The notes under the pieces: generated by a model
The model's database searches: none
Seen by the model: only the letters and a program-made list of their open reading frames with translations
What the model was told of the DNA's origin: nothing
Shown: piece by piece, positions 1 to 6,565 of the stretch
How positions within the stretch are numbered: the stretch's first letter is position 1
Layout: every line of letters starts with the position of its first letter
Assembly (NCBI GenBank): GCA_964397995.1
Contig: CAYNLG010000047.1
Coordinates: 1-28,949 of the forward strand
Source: CAYNLG01 sp964397995
Lineage (GTDB): Bacteria; Planctomycetota; Phycisphaerae; FEN-1346
Direction of reading: 5' to 3'
Length of the DNA: 28,949 nucleotides
Made by a program: the position numbers and the translations under genes

Positions 1-395
1 AGGGCATCGAGCGGCACGTGGCCTCGGTCGAGGAGCGGGGGCCGCAGGTCGTCGAGGCCTACCGCGACCGCCTCCGCGAGCGGATGGAGCAGCTGCTGGA
101 GGGCACCAGCGTCGCCCCGGACGAGCAGACGCTCGTGCGGGAGGTGGCCGTCTTCGCCGAGCGGAGCGACGTCAACGAGGAGATCGCGCGGCTGCGGAGC
201 CATATCGCCCAGTTCCGGGAGTTGCTGGACGCCCCCGGCCCCGCCGGCCGCAAGTTCGAGTTCATCACCCAGGAGATGTACCGCGAGGTCAACACCCTGG
301 GGTCCAAGGCCAACGACGCCGAGGTCTCCCGCGAGGTCGTGGAGATCAAGATCGGCGTCGACCGCCTCCGGGAACAGTCTCAGAACGTGGAATGA
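1..395 (+). CDS. YicC/YloC-family endoribonuclease, C-terminal part (gene starts before the window)
   Basis: This reading frame is open from the first bases of the window and ends at 395, so only about the last 130 residues are present. The C-terminal DUF1732 region of the YicC family is recognisable: an acidic helical stretch, then a segment with KFEFITQEMYREVNTLGSKA, the family's conserved Q-E-x-x-R-E-x-N-T-x-x-S-K block, and a tail close to the usual VREQVQN ending. YicC proteins are RNA-cleaving enzymes linked to small-RNA turnover and stationary-phase fitness. The stop codon overlaps the guanylate kinase start (ATGA at 392), so the two are translationally coupled; yicC beside gmk is a common arrangement. 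The family call is secure, but the N-terminal domain cannot be assessed. Confidence 0.9.
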   Translation, partial: GIERHVASVEERGPQVVEAYRDRLRERMEQLLEGTSVAPDEQTLVREVAVFAERSDVNEEIARLRSHIAQFRELLDAPGPAGRKFEFITQEMYREVNTLGSKANDAEVSREVVEIKIGVDRLREQSQNVE

Positions 396-1042
396 GCGAC
401 GCCCCCGACAACACGCACGGCACGGGCGGGCCCGACTTGCCCGCCGCCGACCTCTCGGGGCGCGGCATGGTGATCCTGTCCGGCCCGAGCGGGGCCGGCA
501 AGAGCACCGTGACGCGGGCCCTGGTGCGGCAACTGGGCCTGCGCCTCAGCGTCAGCGACACCACGCGCGAGCCCCGGCCGACCGAGGTCGACGGCCGCGA
601 GTACCGTTTCGTCGAGCGCGAGGCCTTTGAGCAGCGCCTGGCCGCCGACGGGTACCTGGAACACGCCGAGGTCTTCGGCCAGTTCTACGGAACGCCCGTC
701 GAGGAGGTCGAGCAGGCCGGCCGCGACGGCGTGCCGCTCCTGCTGGAGATCGACGTGCAGGGCGGCAAACAGGTGAAGGCGAAGTGCCCGGCGGCCTTGG
801 GCGTGCTCCTGCTCCCGCCCGACGATCAGGTCCTGTGGGACCGGCTGTCGAAGCGCGGCACGGAGACCGAGGAAGAGATCGAACGCCGGTTCGCGAAGGC
901 TCAGGCCGAAGTGGCCGCGGCCCGGGCGGCCGGCTGCTATGACGTCGAGATCGTGAATGACCGCCTCGAGACGGCCATCGAGGAGTTGGTCGCTGCCATT
1001 CGCACGTGGGCCGAGGCCGGCCCCGGGAGGAGCCAGACGTGA
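392..1042 (+). CDS. gmk: Guanylate kinase
   Basis: Guanylate kinase phosphorylates GMP (and dGMP) to GDP with ATP in the cytoplasm. The 216-residue product has the P-loop GPSGAGKST at about residues 31-39, the GMP-binding block S-x-T-T-R-x-P-R-x-x-E with G-x-x-Y just after it, and the L-L-E-I-D-V-Q-G segment of the kinase core. An extra N-terminal stretch of about 24 polar residues precedes the usual start; the ATG at 392 is kept because it overlaps the yicC stop as ATGA. The 3' end overlaps rpoZ as GTGA. Position between yicC and rpoZ is the classic housekeeping order. A shorter start inside the N-terminal tail is possible, but the function is not in doubt. Confidence 0.96.
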   Translation: MSDAPDNTHGTGGPDLPAADLSGRGMVILSGPSGAGKSTVTRALVRQLGLRLSVSDTTREPRPTEVDGREYRFVEREAFEQRLAADGYLEHAEVFGQFYGTPVEEVEQAGRDGVPLLLEIDVQGGKQVKAKCPAALGVLLLPPDDQVLWDRLSKRGTETEEEIERRFAKAQAEVAAARAAGCYDVEIVNDRLETAIEELVAAIRTWAEAGPGRSQT

Positions 1043-1266
1043 TTGAAGCCCTGAAGAGCGACGATATCGTGGACAAGGTGGGCGGCCGGTTCAAGCTGGC
1101 GGTGCTCATCCAGAAACGGCTCGTCGACGTGACGTTCGGCGCCCCCCTCCTGGTGGAGCGCGGCGAGAAGACGCTGATGGAATGCGTGGTCCAGGAAATC
1201 CTGGAGGGCAAGATCACCCTCGAGCCCCGGACCGAGGACGAGGGCGACGAGGAACCGATCCTCTAG
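1039..1266 (+). CDS. rpoZ: RNA polymerase omega subunit
   Basis: This 75-residue protein matches the omega subunit, which binds the beta-prime C-terminus and helps assemble RNA polymerase. The visible core is D-K-V-G-G-R-F-K-L-A-V-L-I-Q-K-R, like the usual K-V-x-N-R-Y-x-L-x-x-x-x-x-K-R block, followed by a divergent second half with E-I-L-E-G-K-I and a short acidic tail. The GTG at 1039 is preferred over an upstream in-frame codon at 1006: it has GGGAGG at 1025-1030 and overlaps the gmk stop (GTGA). The second half differs from proteobacterial omega, so the call rests on the N-terminal block and on its place directly after gmk. Confidence 0.85.
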   Translation: MIEALKSDDIVDKVGGRFKLAVLIQKRLVDVTFGAPLLVERGEKTLMECVVQEILEGKITLEPRTEDEGDEEPIL

Positions 1267-1299
1267 CCCCTCTCGGCGCCGTGCCGCGGAGGCCCCGCC

Positions 1300-1893
1300 G
1301 TGACTGACCCACGCGCCAACCCCCTCCAGGGCCGCGAGGTCCTCGTCGGCGTCACGGGCGGCATTGCCGCCTACAAGACCGCCGCCCTCGTCTCCCGCCT
1401 CGTCCAGGCCGGGGCGGGCGTCTCGGTCATGATGACCGAGGCGGCCACCCGCTTCGTCGGCCCCCTGACCTTCCAGACGCTGACCGGTCGGCCCGTGCAC
1501 ACCACGCTCTGGGCCCCCGCCGAGACCTGGCGGACCGAGCACATCGCCCTGGCCGACCGGGCCCACGTGGCTGTGGTGGCCCCCGCGACGGCCAACGTCC
1601 TCGGGAAACTGGCCTGCGGCTTGGCCGACGACCTCGTCTCGACCGTCCTGCTGGCCCTGGACGTGCCGCTCATCCTCGCCCCGGCCATGAACGTGGCCAT
1701 GTGGCAGCACCCGGCCGTGCAGGCCAACGTCGAGACGCTGCGGACCCGGGGCGTCCGCCTGGTCGGCCCGGAGGCGGGGTGGCTGGCGTGCGGCGTGACG
1801 GCCCACGGGCGGATGGCCGAGCCGGAGACGCTCTTCAACGCCGTCCTGGCGGCCCTGAAGACCGCCGACCGGCCGGACGCCGAAGCCGTCTGA
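1300..1893 (+). CDS. coaC: Phosphopantothenoylcysteine decarboxylase (stand-alone CoaC flavoprotein)
   Basis: CoaC decarboxylates 4'-phosphopantothenoylcysteine to 4'-phosphopantetheine with FMN, a step of coenzyme A synthesis. The 197-residue product covers one HFCD flavoprotein domain: GVTGGIAAYK at residues 17-26, catalytic His81 in EHIALAD, the flavin and substrate loop PAMN at 128-131, and the active-site Cys164 in WLACG. In most bacteria this domain is fused to the CoaB ligase; here it stops after the flavoprotein domain and the ligase is a separate downstream gene. The start is GTG with GCGGAGG just upstream. It follows rpoZ by 33 bases and is presumably co-transcribed. Confidence 0.92.
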   Translation: MTDPRANPLQGREVLVGVTGGIAAYKTAALVSRLVQAGAGVSVMMTEAATRFVGPLTFQTLTGRPVHTTLWAPAETWRTEHIALADRAHVAVVAPATANVLGKLACGLADDLVSTVLLALDVPLILAPAMNVAMWQHPAVQANVETLRTRGVRLVGPEAGWLACGVTAHGRMAEPETLFNAVLAALKTADRPDAEAV

Positions 1894-1935
1894 CGCCGCC
1901 CGAACCCTTTGCTGCGCCCCTCCGGAGGGCCTTGC

Positions 1936-2553
1936 ATGCGTTTTCTGATCACCGCCGGACCGACGCGCGAGTACCTGGACCCCGTGCGGTTCCTCTCGAA
2001 CGCCGCCAGCGGCCGCATCGGCTGTGCACTGGCCGAGGGCGCCCGCCGGCGGGGTCACGAGGTGCGGCTCGTGCTGGGGCCGGTGGCGATTGCGCCGCCC
2101 CGCGTCGATGAGCTCGTCTGGGTCACGAGCGCCGCCGAGATGCACGACGCGGTTCTCGACCGGCTGGGCGGCTGCGACGTGCTGATCGCGGCGGCGGCGG
2201 TGTGCGACTACCGCCCGAAGGAACGGGCGGAGCACAAGCTGAAGAAGGGCGACGGACCCCTGCACCTCGTCCTGGAGCGGACCCCGGACATCCTGGCCGA
2301 CGCGGCCGCGCGCCGCCGGGAACAGGTCCTGGTGGGCTTCTGCCTCGAATCGGAGGACCTGGAGGCCCGGGCCCAGGCGAAGCGCGAGGCCAAGAAGCTG
2401 GACCTGATCGTCGCGAACAGCCCTGCCGCCGTGGCCGCCGAGAGGCAGGATGCCCTGCTCCTTGACGCCCGGGGCGAGATCACACGCCTCGAGAACGTCA
2501 CGAAAGAGGCCCTGGCCGAAGCGATCCTCGACCGGGTCCGGGCGCTCGTCTGA
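1936..2553 (+). CDS. coaB: Phosphopantothenate-cysteine ligase (stand-alone CoaB)
   Basis: CoaB joins 4'-phosphopantothenate to cysteine using a nucleotide triphosphate (CTP in most bacteria). The 205-residue protein begins with AGPTREYLDPVRFLSN, the ligase nucleotide-binding start, then S-G-x-I-G, the A-A-A-V-C-D-Y-R-P segment and the KLKK loop that carries the catalytic lysine of the fused enzyme. The ATG at 1936 is chosen because GGAGGGC sits at the right distance upstream; an in-frame codon at 1909 would add nine unconserved residues. Only 42 bases separate it from coaC. Together the two genes replace the usual bifunctional coaBC. Confidence 0.92.
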   Translation: MRFLITAGPTREYLDPVRFLSNAASGRIGCALAEGARRRGHEVRLVLGPVAIAPPRVDELVWVTSAAEMHDAVLDRLGGCDVLIAAAAVCDYRPKERAEHKLKKGDGPLHLVLERTPDILADAAARRREQVLVGFCLESEDLEARAQAKREAKKLDLIVANSPAAVAAERQDALLLDARGEITRLENVTKEALAEAILDRVRALV

Positions 2554-2560
2554 GGGCGGG

Positions 2561-2580
2561 CCGAGGCCGTCAGGCCTCGG
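2561..2580. terminator. Hairpin between convergent genes, probable bidirectional terminator
   Basis: A perfect 8-bp stem (CCGAGGCC / GGCCTCGG) with a GTCA loop lies between the coaB stop and the end of the reverse-strand gene. The loop holds the reverse gene's TGA stop codon. There is no T-tract, so intrinsic termination is uncertain. Confidence 0.45.
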
Positions 2581-2845
2581 GCCGCTCGACGTCGACCCGC
2601 TTGGGCGTCGGCGGCGGCTTGATGTCGGCGGCCGTCTCGGCGGTCGTTCCTTCCTCCGCCTCGCAGCCGCAGGGCCTCTCCTTGCCGCCGCAGGCCCGTT
2701 CCAGCAGGTTCAGTTCGGCGTCGATGGCGGCCCGCATGGCCAGGAGCAGTTCGCGGCCCGCGCCCACGGCGTGGTCCCGGGCCGGCTCGAACTCCTTCAT
2801 CACCTTGCGGACGGCGTCCTGCGCCTCCTTGATCCGCTTCTTCAT
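2570..2845 (-). CDS. Small hypothetical protein with helical core and cysteine cluster
   Basis: I do not recognise this 91-residue protein. The first half is charged and should form amphipathic helices. The middle carries a short cysteine group (ERACGG...RPCGCE), three Cys within about ten residues that could bind a metal or form disulfides. The tail is proline- and charge-rich and looks disordered. No signal peptide or membrane segment is visible. The start has AGGAAGGG at a good distance. It lies 50 bases downstream of the exported protein on the same strand, so the two probably share a transcript. A real gene is likely from the ribosome-binding site and placement, but no function can be given. 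Confidence 0.6.
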   Translation of the reverse strand: MKKRIKEAQDAVRKVMKEFEPARDHAVGAGRELLLAMRAAIDAELNLLERACGGKERPCGCEAEEGTTAETAADIKPPPTPKRVDVERPEA

Positions 2846-2894
2846 CGCGTATCCCTTCCTGGTTGGGCGGTCGGCGAAAGCCGGGGGCCGGAGC

Positions 2895-3425
2895 TCAGCC
2901 GGCCGGCCGGTCGGCCTCGGGCAGCAGGCGGAAGCTGTTCAGACTGGCCTCGAACAGGGCCCGGTTGGCCTCGAAGTGCTCCTTCGGGCAGGCCCCCGTG
3001 ACGAGCAGCGTCCGTGTCTTCTCCTTGTCGAGGACGGCCATCGCCAGGAACCGCAGGTCCCGGTTCGCCATGTTGCCCTCGTAGTCGAAGACCAGGGCCG
3101 GCTTGCCGCCCACCGTCTTCTCCTTGACGCTGTGGAGCGTCCAGCCGAGCTGCTTGAACTGGGCCTTCGTCGACTCGATGTAGGCCTCCGCCTCCAGCGC
3201 CACGGGCTGGATGGTCACGTTCACGTTCGGCGAGAAGCCGTTCATGGGCGGGCCGAACATCTGGACCGCCACCACGCCCGTCGTCTTGGTCTTCGCGAAC
3301 GCCGGCGCCTGGATCTCGAACCCGTAGGTCCGGTCCGTGTACACCGAGGGCTTGCCGGCGCCGGCGGCCCAGAGGGTCCCCATGAGGGCACAGCCAAGGG
3401 CCAGGCCGATCAGCGTCTTCCGCAT
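2895..3425 (-). CDS. Exported PsbP/DcrB-like protein
   Basis: The product has about 176 residues and begins with a clear signal peptide: MRK, a hydrophobic stretch rich in L, G and A, and an A-x-A-type site near residue 23. The mature part resembles the PsbP/DcrB (DUF1795-like) fold: a Y-x-F-E-I-x-A-P opening strand, a central segment with N-V-N-V-T, a long helix (Y-I-E-S-T-K-A-Q-F-K) and a final hydrophobic strand before SLNSFRLLP. Such proteins are small periplasmic or outer-surface proteins of mostly unknown role. The ATG at 3425 is preferred over 3452 because AAAGGAG precedes it at good spacing. It has its own promoter (3501-3530) and probably leads an operon with the small gene at 2570-2845. 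The fold call is moderate and made by eye. Confidence 0.7.
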   Translation of the reverse strand: MRKTLIGLALGCALMGTLWAAGAGKPSVYTDRTYGFEIQAPAFAKTKTTGVVAVQMFGPPMNGFSPNVNVTIQPVALEAEAYIESTKAQFKQLGWTLHSVKEKTVGGKPALVFDYEGNMANRDLRFLAMAVLDKEKTRTLLVTGACPKEHFEANRALFEASLNSFRLLPEADRPAG

Positions 3426-3500
3426 CGTCTGCACTCCTTTTCGAGAGGCCATCCCGTGTTTGCCGCGGCCGCATGCTCAGACGGCGGCGGCTCCCTGACG

Positions 3501-3530
3501 ATTCTATCGGCCCGGACCCGGTCCACGCAA
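3501..3530 (-). promoter_or_regulatory. Sigma70-like promoter for the exported protein
   Basis: On the reverse strand TTGCGT (3530-3525) and TAGAAT (3506-3501) are separated by 18 bases, upstream of the gene that starts at 3425. It lies back to back with the forward promoter of the sulfatase. Confidence 0.5.
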
Positions 3531-3533
3531 GGC

Positions 3534-3562
3534 TTGCCGCACTGGCGTCGACGGCGTAGGGT
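3534..3562 (+). promoter_or_regulatory. Sigma70-like promoter for the sulfatase
   Basis: TTGCCG (3534-3539) and TAGGGT (3557-3562) are spaced by 17 bases, ending 29 bases before the sulfatase ATG. The same TAGGGT -10 recurs upstream of the genes at 13801 and 25548, which supports it. Confidence 0.5.
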
Positions 3563-3591
3563 GCAGGCCGCACCCCGACACCGGAGACGCC

Positions 3592-5061
3592 ATGGACCGC
3601 CCGAACCTCCTGTTCCTGTTCACCGACGAGCAGCGGGCCGACACGCTCGCCGCCTACGGCAACCGCCGCATCCGCATGCCGCACCTCGACCGCCTGGCCG
3701 CCCAGGGCACGCTGTTCGAGCGGGCGTACGTGACCCAGCCGGTCTGCACGCCGTCGCGGTCTTCGATCATGACCGGCCTCTATCCGCACACCAACGGCTG
3801 CACCGAGAACAACGTGCCCCTGGACGAGGGGGTCCCGACGATCGCCGAGATCCTCGGCCCGGGCGACACAGTCACCGGGTACTTCGGCAAGTGGCACCTC
3901 GGGGATGAAATCTTTGCCCAGCACGGTTTCCGCGCGTGGCGGAGCATCGACGACGGATATCGCGGCTACTACCGGCCGGAGCGGGACCGCGACGCCCGCT
4001 CCACGTACCATCACTGGCTCATCGCGCGGGGCTACGCGCCCGAGAACGGGACGGCCTTTACGCGCGGTGAAGTCGCCCGCTTCCCCGAAGACGTGAGCAA
4101 GCCGGCCTACCTGGGCGAAGAGGCCTCCCGGTTCATCCGCGACCACCGCTCCGAGCCCTGGTGCCTCTACGTCAACTTCCTTGAGCCGCATATGCCGTTC
4201 TACGGGCCCCGCGACGGCCAGTACGCCGCCGACGAGACGCCCCTGCCCGAGAGCTTCGCCCACCCGCCGGGCGAGGACCACCCCCTGAAGACGCGGCTCT
4301 TCCACGAAGCCTACCGGGCGCGCGGCCACAACGGCTACGACCTCAGCGGCGAGGACGGGTGGCGCGAACTGATCAGCAACTACTGGGGGCTCTGTTGCCA
4401 GGTGGACACGCACTGCGGCCGCATCCTCGACGCCCTGGAAGCAAGCGGCCAGGCCGATCGCACCCTCGTCGTCTTCACGAGCGACCACGGCGACATGATG
4501 GGCAGCCACCGCCTGCTGGCCAAGTGCGTCCTGTTCGAGGAGGCCGCCCGCGTCCCCCTGATGGTCCGCCTCCCGGGCCAGACCGAGGGGCGGCGGATAC
4601 CGGAGCCCGTCAGCCAGATCGACCTCGTGCCGACGCTGCTCGACCTGATGGGCCACGACGTGCCGGACGGCCTTCAGGGGCGGAGCCTGGCCCCGGTCCT
4701 CGCGGGCGACGCGACGCCCGACCGCGACGTCGTCTACGAGTGGAACGGGCCGAACTGCGGCCTGGCCGCCGACCGCCTCGGCCAGGTCGAGGTCCCCGAC
4801 TGCCTCCAGGGCATGGTCACAACCGAGGAACTGGAAGAGGCCATCACCGACCCCGTCCGCGGCATCGTCACCCGCGACGGCTGGAAGCTGAACTGGAGCC
4901 CGCGCGGCGACCACGAGCTGTACGACCTGAACACCGACCCGATGGAACTCGCGAACCGCGTGGGCGAGGCCGACCAGCGCGGCCGCGTGGAAGACCTCGT
5001 CGGTCGGCTTAAGGCGTGGCAGGCCGGGACGGGCGACATGGTGGAACTGCCCGAGCCGTAA
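3592..5061 (+). CDS. Type I sulfatase (formylglycine-dependent), apparently cytoplasmic
   Basis: Type I sulfatases hydrolyse sulfate esters using a formylglycine made from Cys in a C-x-P-S-R motif. The 489-residue product has that motif at residues 52-56 (CTPSR), the N-terminal metal site in FTDEQRADT (Asp12), the G-K-W-H-L block near residue 104 and the second metal site in TSDHGDMMGSH. This is the full architecture of the alkaline-phosphatase-like sulfatase fold. The protein starts directly with the core (RPNLLFLF) and has no signal peptide, so it should act in the cytoplasm or be exported by other means. It needs a formylglycine-generating enzyme or anSME, not seen in the window. The substrate cannot be told; the uronate genes nearby suggest a sulfated uronic-acid oligosaccharide. 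Confidence 0.93.
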   Translation: MDRPNLLFLFTDEQRADTLAAYGNRRIRMPHLDRLAAQGTLFERAYVTQPVCTPSRSSIMTGLYPHTNGCTENNVPLDEGVPTIAEILGPGDTVTGYFGKWHLGDEIFAQHGFRAWRSIDDGYRGYYRPERDRDARSTYHHWLIARGYAPENGTAFTRGEVARFPEDVSKPAYLGEEASRFIRDHRSEPWCLYVNFLEPHMPFYGPRDGQYAADETPLPESFAHPPGEDHPLKTRLFHEAYRARGHNGYDLSGEDGWRELISNYWGLCCQVDTHCGRILDALEASGQADRTLVVFTSDHGDMMGSHRLLAKCVLFEEAARVPLMVRLPGQTEGRRIPEPVSQIDLVPTLLDLMGHDVPDGLQGRSLAPVLAGDATPDRDVVYEWNGPNCGLAADRLGQVEVPDCLQGMVTTEELEEAITDPVRGIVTRDGWKLNWSPRGDHELYDLNTDPMELANRVGEADQRGRVEDLVGRLKAWQAGTGDMVELPEP

Positions 5062-5080
5062 CCTCTTGCGGCGCGGGGGC

Positions 5081-5569
5081 TTAGAGCGCGGCGTCGTCAG
5101 ACGTGGCCAGGCGCTTCTCGTAGACCACCACCTCGAACGGGCCGTGGCGCCGCCGCCCCACCTCGCGGTACCCGGCCGCCTCGTACAGCCCGCGCGCGGC
5201 CGCCTGGCCCGTGGTCGTCCCGAGCGTGAGTTCGCGGACGCCGGCCTGCCGCGCGGCCGCCTCCAGCGCCGCCAGCATCTGCCGCCCGTAGCCCCGCCGC
5301 CAGCAGTCCGGCCGGACGCGCATGCGACAGAGCTCCGCCCGCCCGGGCTTGATCGGCTTCACGGCCCCCATGGCGACGATCTCGCCGCCCGCTTCCCCGA
5401 CGAGGAACTCGCCCCCCGGCGCCAGGTACACCTCCTCGATGCGGTGCAGGTCGTCATCCCACGGCCCGTTGCCGCCGTGGGCGTCCACCGCGTTCAGAGC
5501 CGCGTTGTGCAGGGCCCAGACGCCATCGTGGTCGGCGGCGCGGTACCGGCGGAGCGGGAGCGGGGCCAT
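5081..5569 (-). CDS. GNAT-family N-acetyltransferase
   Basis: This 162-residue protein has a single GNAT domain that transfers an acyl group from acyl-CoA to an amine. Visible features are the opening LRRYRAADHDGVWALHN, a strand with G-E-F-L-V-G-E-A-G-G, the acetyl-CoA loop with R-R-G-Y-G-R-Q-M-L (the R/Q-x-x-G-x-G/A signature) and the late ARGLYEAAGYREVGRR segment typical of the family. The substrate cannot be predicted. It diverges from the ATPase at 5618 and converges with the sulfatase. Its promoter -10 lies only six bases before the ATG, so the message may be leaderless. Confidence 0.9.
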   Translation of the reverse strand: MAPLPLRRYRAADHDGVWALHNAALNAVDAHGGNGPWDDDLHRIEEVYLAPGGEFLVGEAGGEIVAMGAVKPIKPGRAELCRMRVRPDCWRRGYGRQMLAALEAAARQAGVRELTLGTTTGQAAARGLYEAAGYREVGRRRHGPFEVVVYEKRLATSDDAAL

Positions 5570-5575
5570 GGCCGG

Positions 5576-5604
5576 AATCTACTTGCCCTGGCCGCCCGCG
5601 GCAA
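5576..5604 (-). promoter_or_regulatory. Promoter for the GNAT gene, probably leaderless
   Basis: On the reverse strand TTGCCG (5604-5599), 17 bases, then TAGATT (5581-5576). The GNAT ATG is at 5569, where transcription would be expected to begin, and no ribosome-binding site is visible. Confidence 0.5.
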
Positions 5605-5610
5605 TAGCCT
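5583..5610 (+). promoter_or_regulatory. Promoter for the orphan ATPase, probably leaderless
   Basis: TTGCCC (5583-5588), 16 bases, then TAGCCT (5605-5610), followed seven bases later by the ATG at 5618. It is interleaved with the reverse GNAT promoter, so the two may compete for polymerase. Confidence 0.45.
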
Positions 5611-5617
5611 TGGGGCC

Positions 5618-6367
5618 ATGACCACGCACGACGCCCACAACCAGCGGGAAATCGACCGGCTGAACCAGCGCGGCGGGCGGATGCTCAGCCTCGTCGACCT
5701 GATTGAGGCGGGCACCGTCAACCCGGACCTGGCGGCGGAGCTGGCGGCCACGGCGGCGCGCGGCCGGAGCTTCCTGACGGCGGCCGGGCCGGGCGGCGTC
5801 GGCAAGACGACCCTCATGGGGGCGATGCTCGCCTTCCTCCCGCCCGAGGCCCGCCTCCGCACCGTCGAGAGCGAGGCCACCCTCGCCCACCTGCCCGAGC
5901 CCGAGCCCGGCCGGCTCGACTGCCTCGTCGTCCACGAGATCGGCGCCGGACACTGGTTCGGGTACCTCTGGGGCCCCGCCGTCGCCCGGTACGTCGTCGC
6001 CGCCCACACCAATGGCCGCATGCTCGCCTCGAACCTCCACGCCGAATCCTACGGCGAGGCCCGCGACCAGCTCGCCGGCCTCGGCGTCGGGGCCCGCGAC
6101 CTGGCGGCCGTCGCGGCCCTGGCGTTCATGGTGCGGCCAGGCGGCCGCCGCCGCGTCTCCGAGGTCTGGACCGCCGACGGCCGGGGCGGCCATCGCCGGG
6201 TGTGGCAGTGGGACCCGGACGCCGACGCGTTCGAGCGCACCGCCCCGGCCAAAGACGATCCGGACGCGATGGTCGCCCGCTGCCGCGCGGTCCTGGAGGC
6301 CGCACGGGCCGACGGCGTGCGGCGGATGGAGTCGGTGCGGGAGCGGTTTCGCGCGGCCGCCGGATGA
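5618..6367 (+). CDS. Orphan P-loop ATPase, VirB11/PilT/GspE-like
   Basis: The 249-residue product has a clear Walker A, GPGGVGKTT, at residues 57-65, preceded by a short helical N-terminal part. After it come V-V-H-E-I-G-A-G-H-W and A-S-N-L-H-A-E-S (about 138-144), which resemble the Walker B and His-box (T-L-H-A-N-S) regions of secretion ATPases. The large N-terminal domain of those ATPases is missing and no other pilus or secretion gene is nearby. The C-terminal third (residues 170-249) is charged and ends in a helix. It may be a stand-alone ATPase derived from the secretion-ATPase family. The ATG at 5618 is chosen since the longer upstream frame is only the antisense of the GNAT gene. The P-loop is certain; the subfamily is inferred. 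Confidence 0.75.
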   Translation: MTTHDAHNQREIDRLNQRGGRMLSLVDLIEAGTVNPDLAAELAATAARGRSFLTAAGPGGVGKTTLMGAMLAFLPPEARLRTVESEATLAHLPEPEPGRLDCLVVHEIGAGHWFGYLWGPAVARYVVAAHTNGRMLASNLHAESYGEARDQLAGLGVGARDLAAVAALAFMVRPGGRRRVSEVWTADGRGGHRRVWQWDPDADAFERTAPAKDDPDAMVARCRAVLEAARADGVRRMESVRERFRAAAG

Positions 6368-6378
6368 CTTCGGGCGCA

Positions 6379-6399
6379 TCGTGCGCTTGAGGCGCACGA
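6379..6399 (+). terminator. Hairpin after the orphan ATPase gene
   Basis: A perfect 8-bp stem (TCGTGCGC / GCGCACGA) with a five-base TTGAG loop begins 11 bases after the ATPase stop. No T-tract follows, so it may be a terminator or only a transcript-end stabilising stem. Confidence 0.4.
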
Positions 6400-6476
6400 G
6401 TGGGCGCGCCCGGCGCACCGTTCGGCGACAAAAGAGCGGGACGCCGGCCCGGTAATCCTGGACGGCCAACGGAGAA

Positions 6477-6505
6477 TTGCATTCCGGCCGCCCGGACCGT
6501 AGGAT
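6477..6505 (+). promoter_or_regulatory. Sigma70-like promoter for uxaE
   Basis: TTGCAT (6477-6482) and TAGGAT (6500-6505) are 17 bases apart, about 60 bases before the uxaE ATG. An AAGGAG ribosome-binding site lies at 6555-6560. Confidence 0.45.
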
Positions 6506-6565
6506 GCCCGCCTTGACGGGCGCACCAGCGTTCAACCGAGGCACCGGGATGCGGAAGGAGCCGGG

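Noticed and set aside
937..2265. Reverse-strand frame over rpoZ and coaC/coaB
   Set aside because: Low-complexity, histidine- and arginine-rich translation opposite clearly conserved genes.
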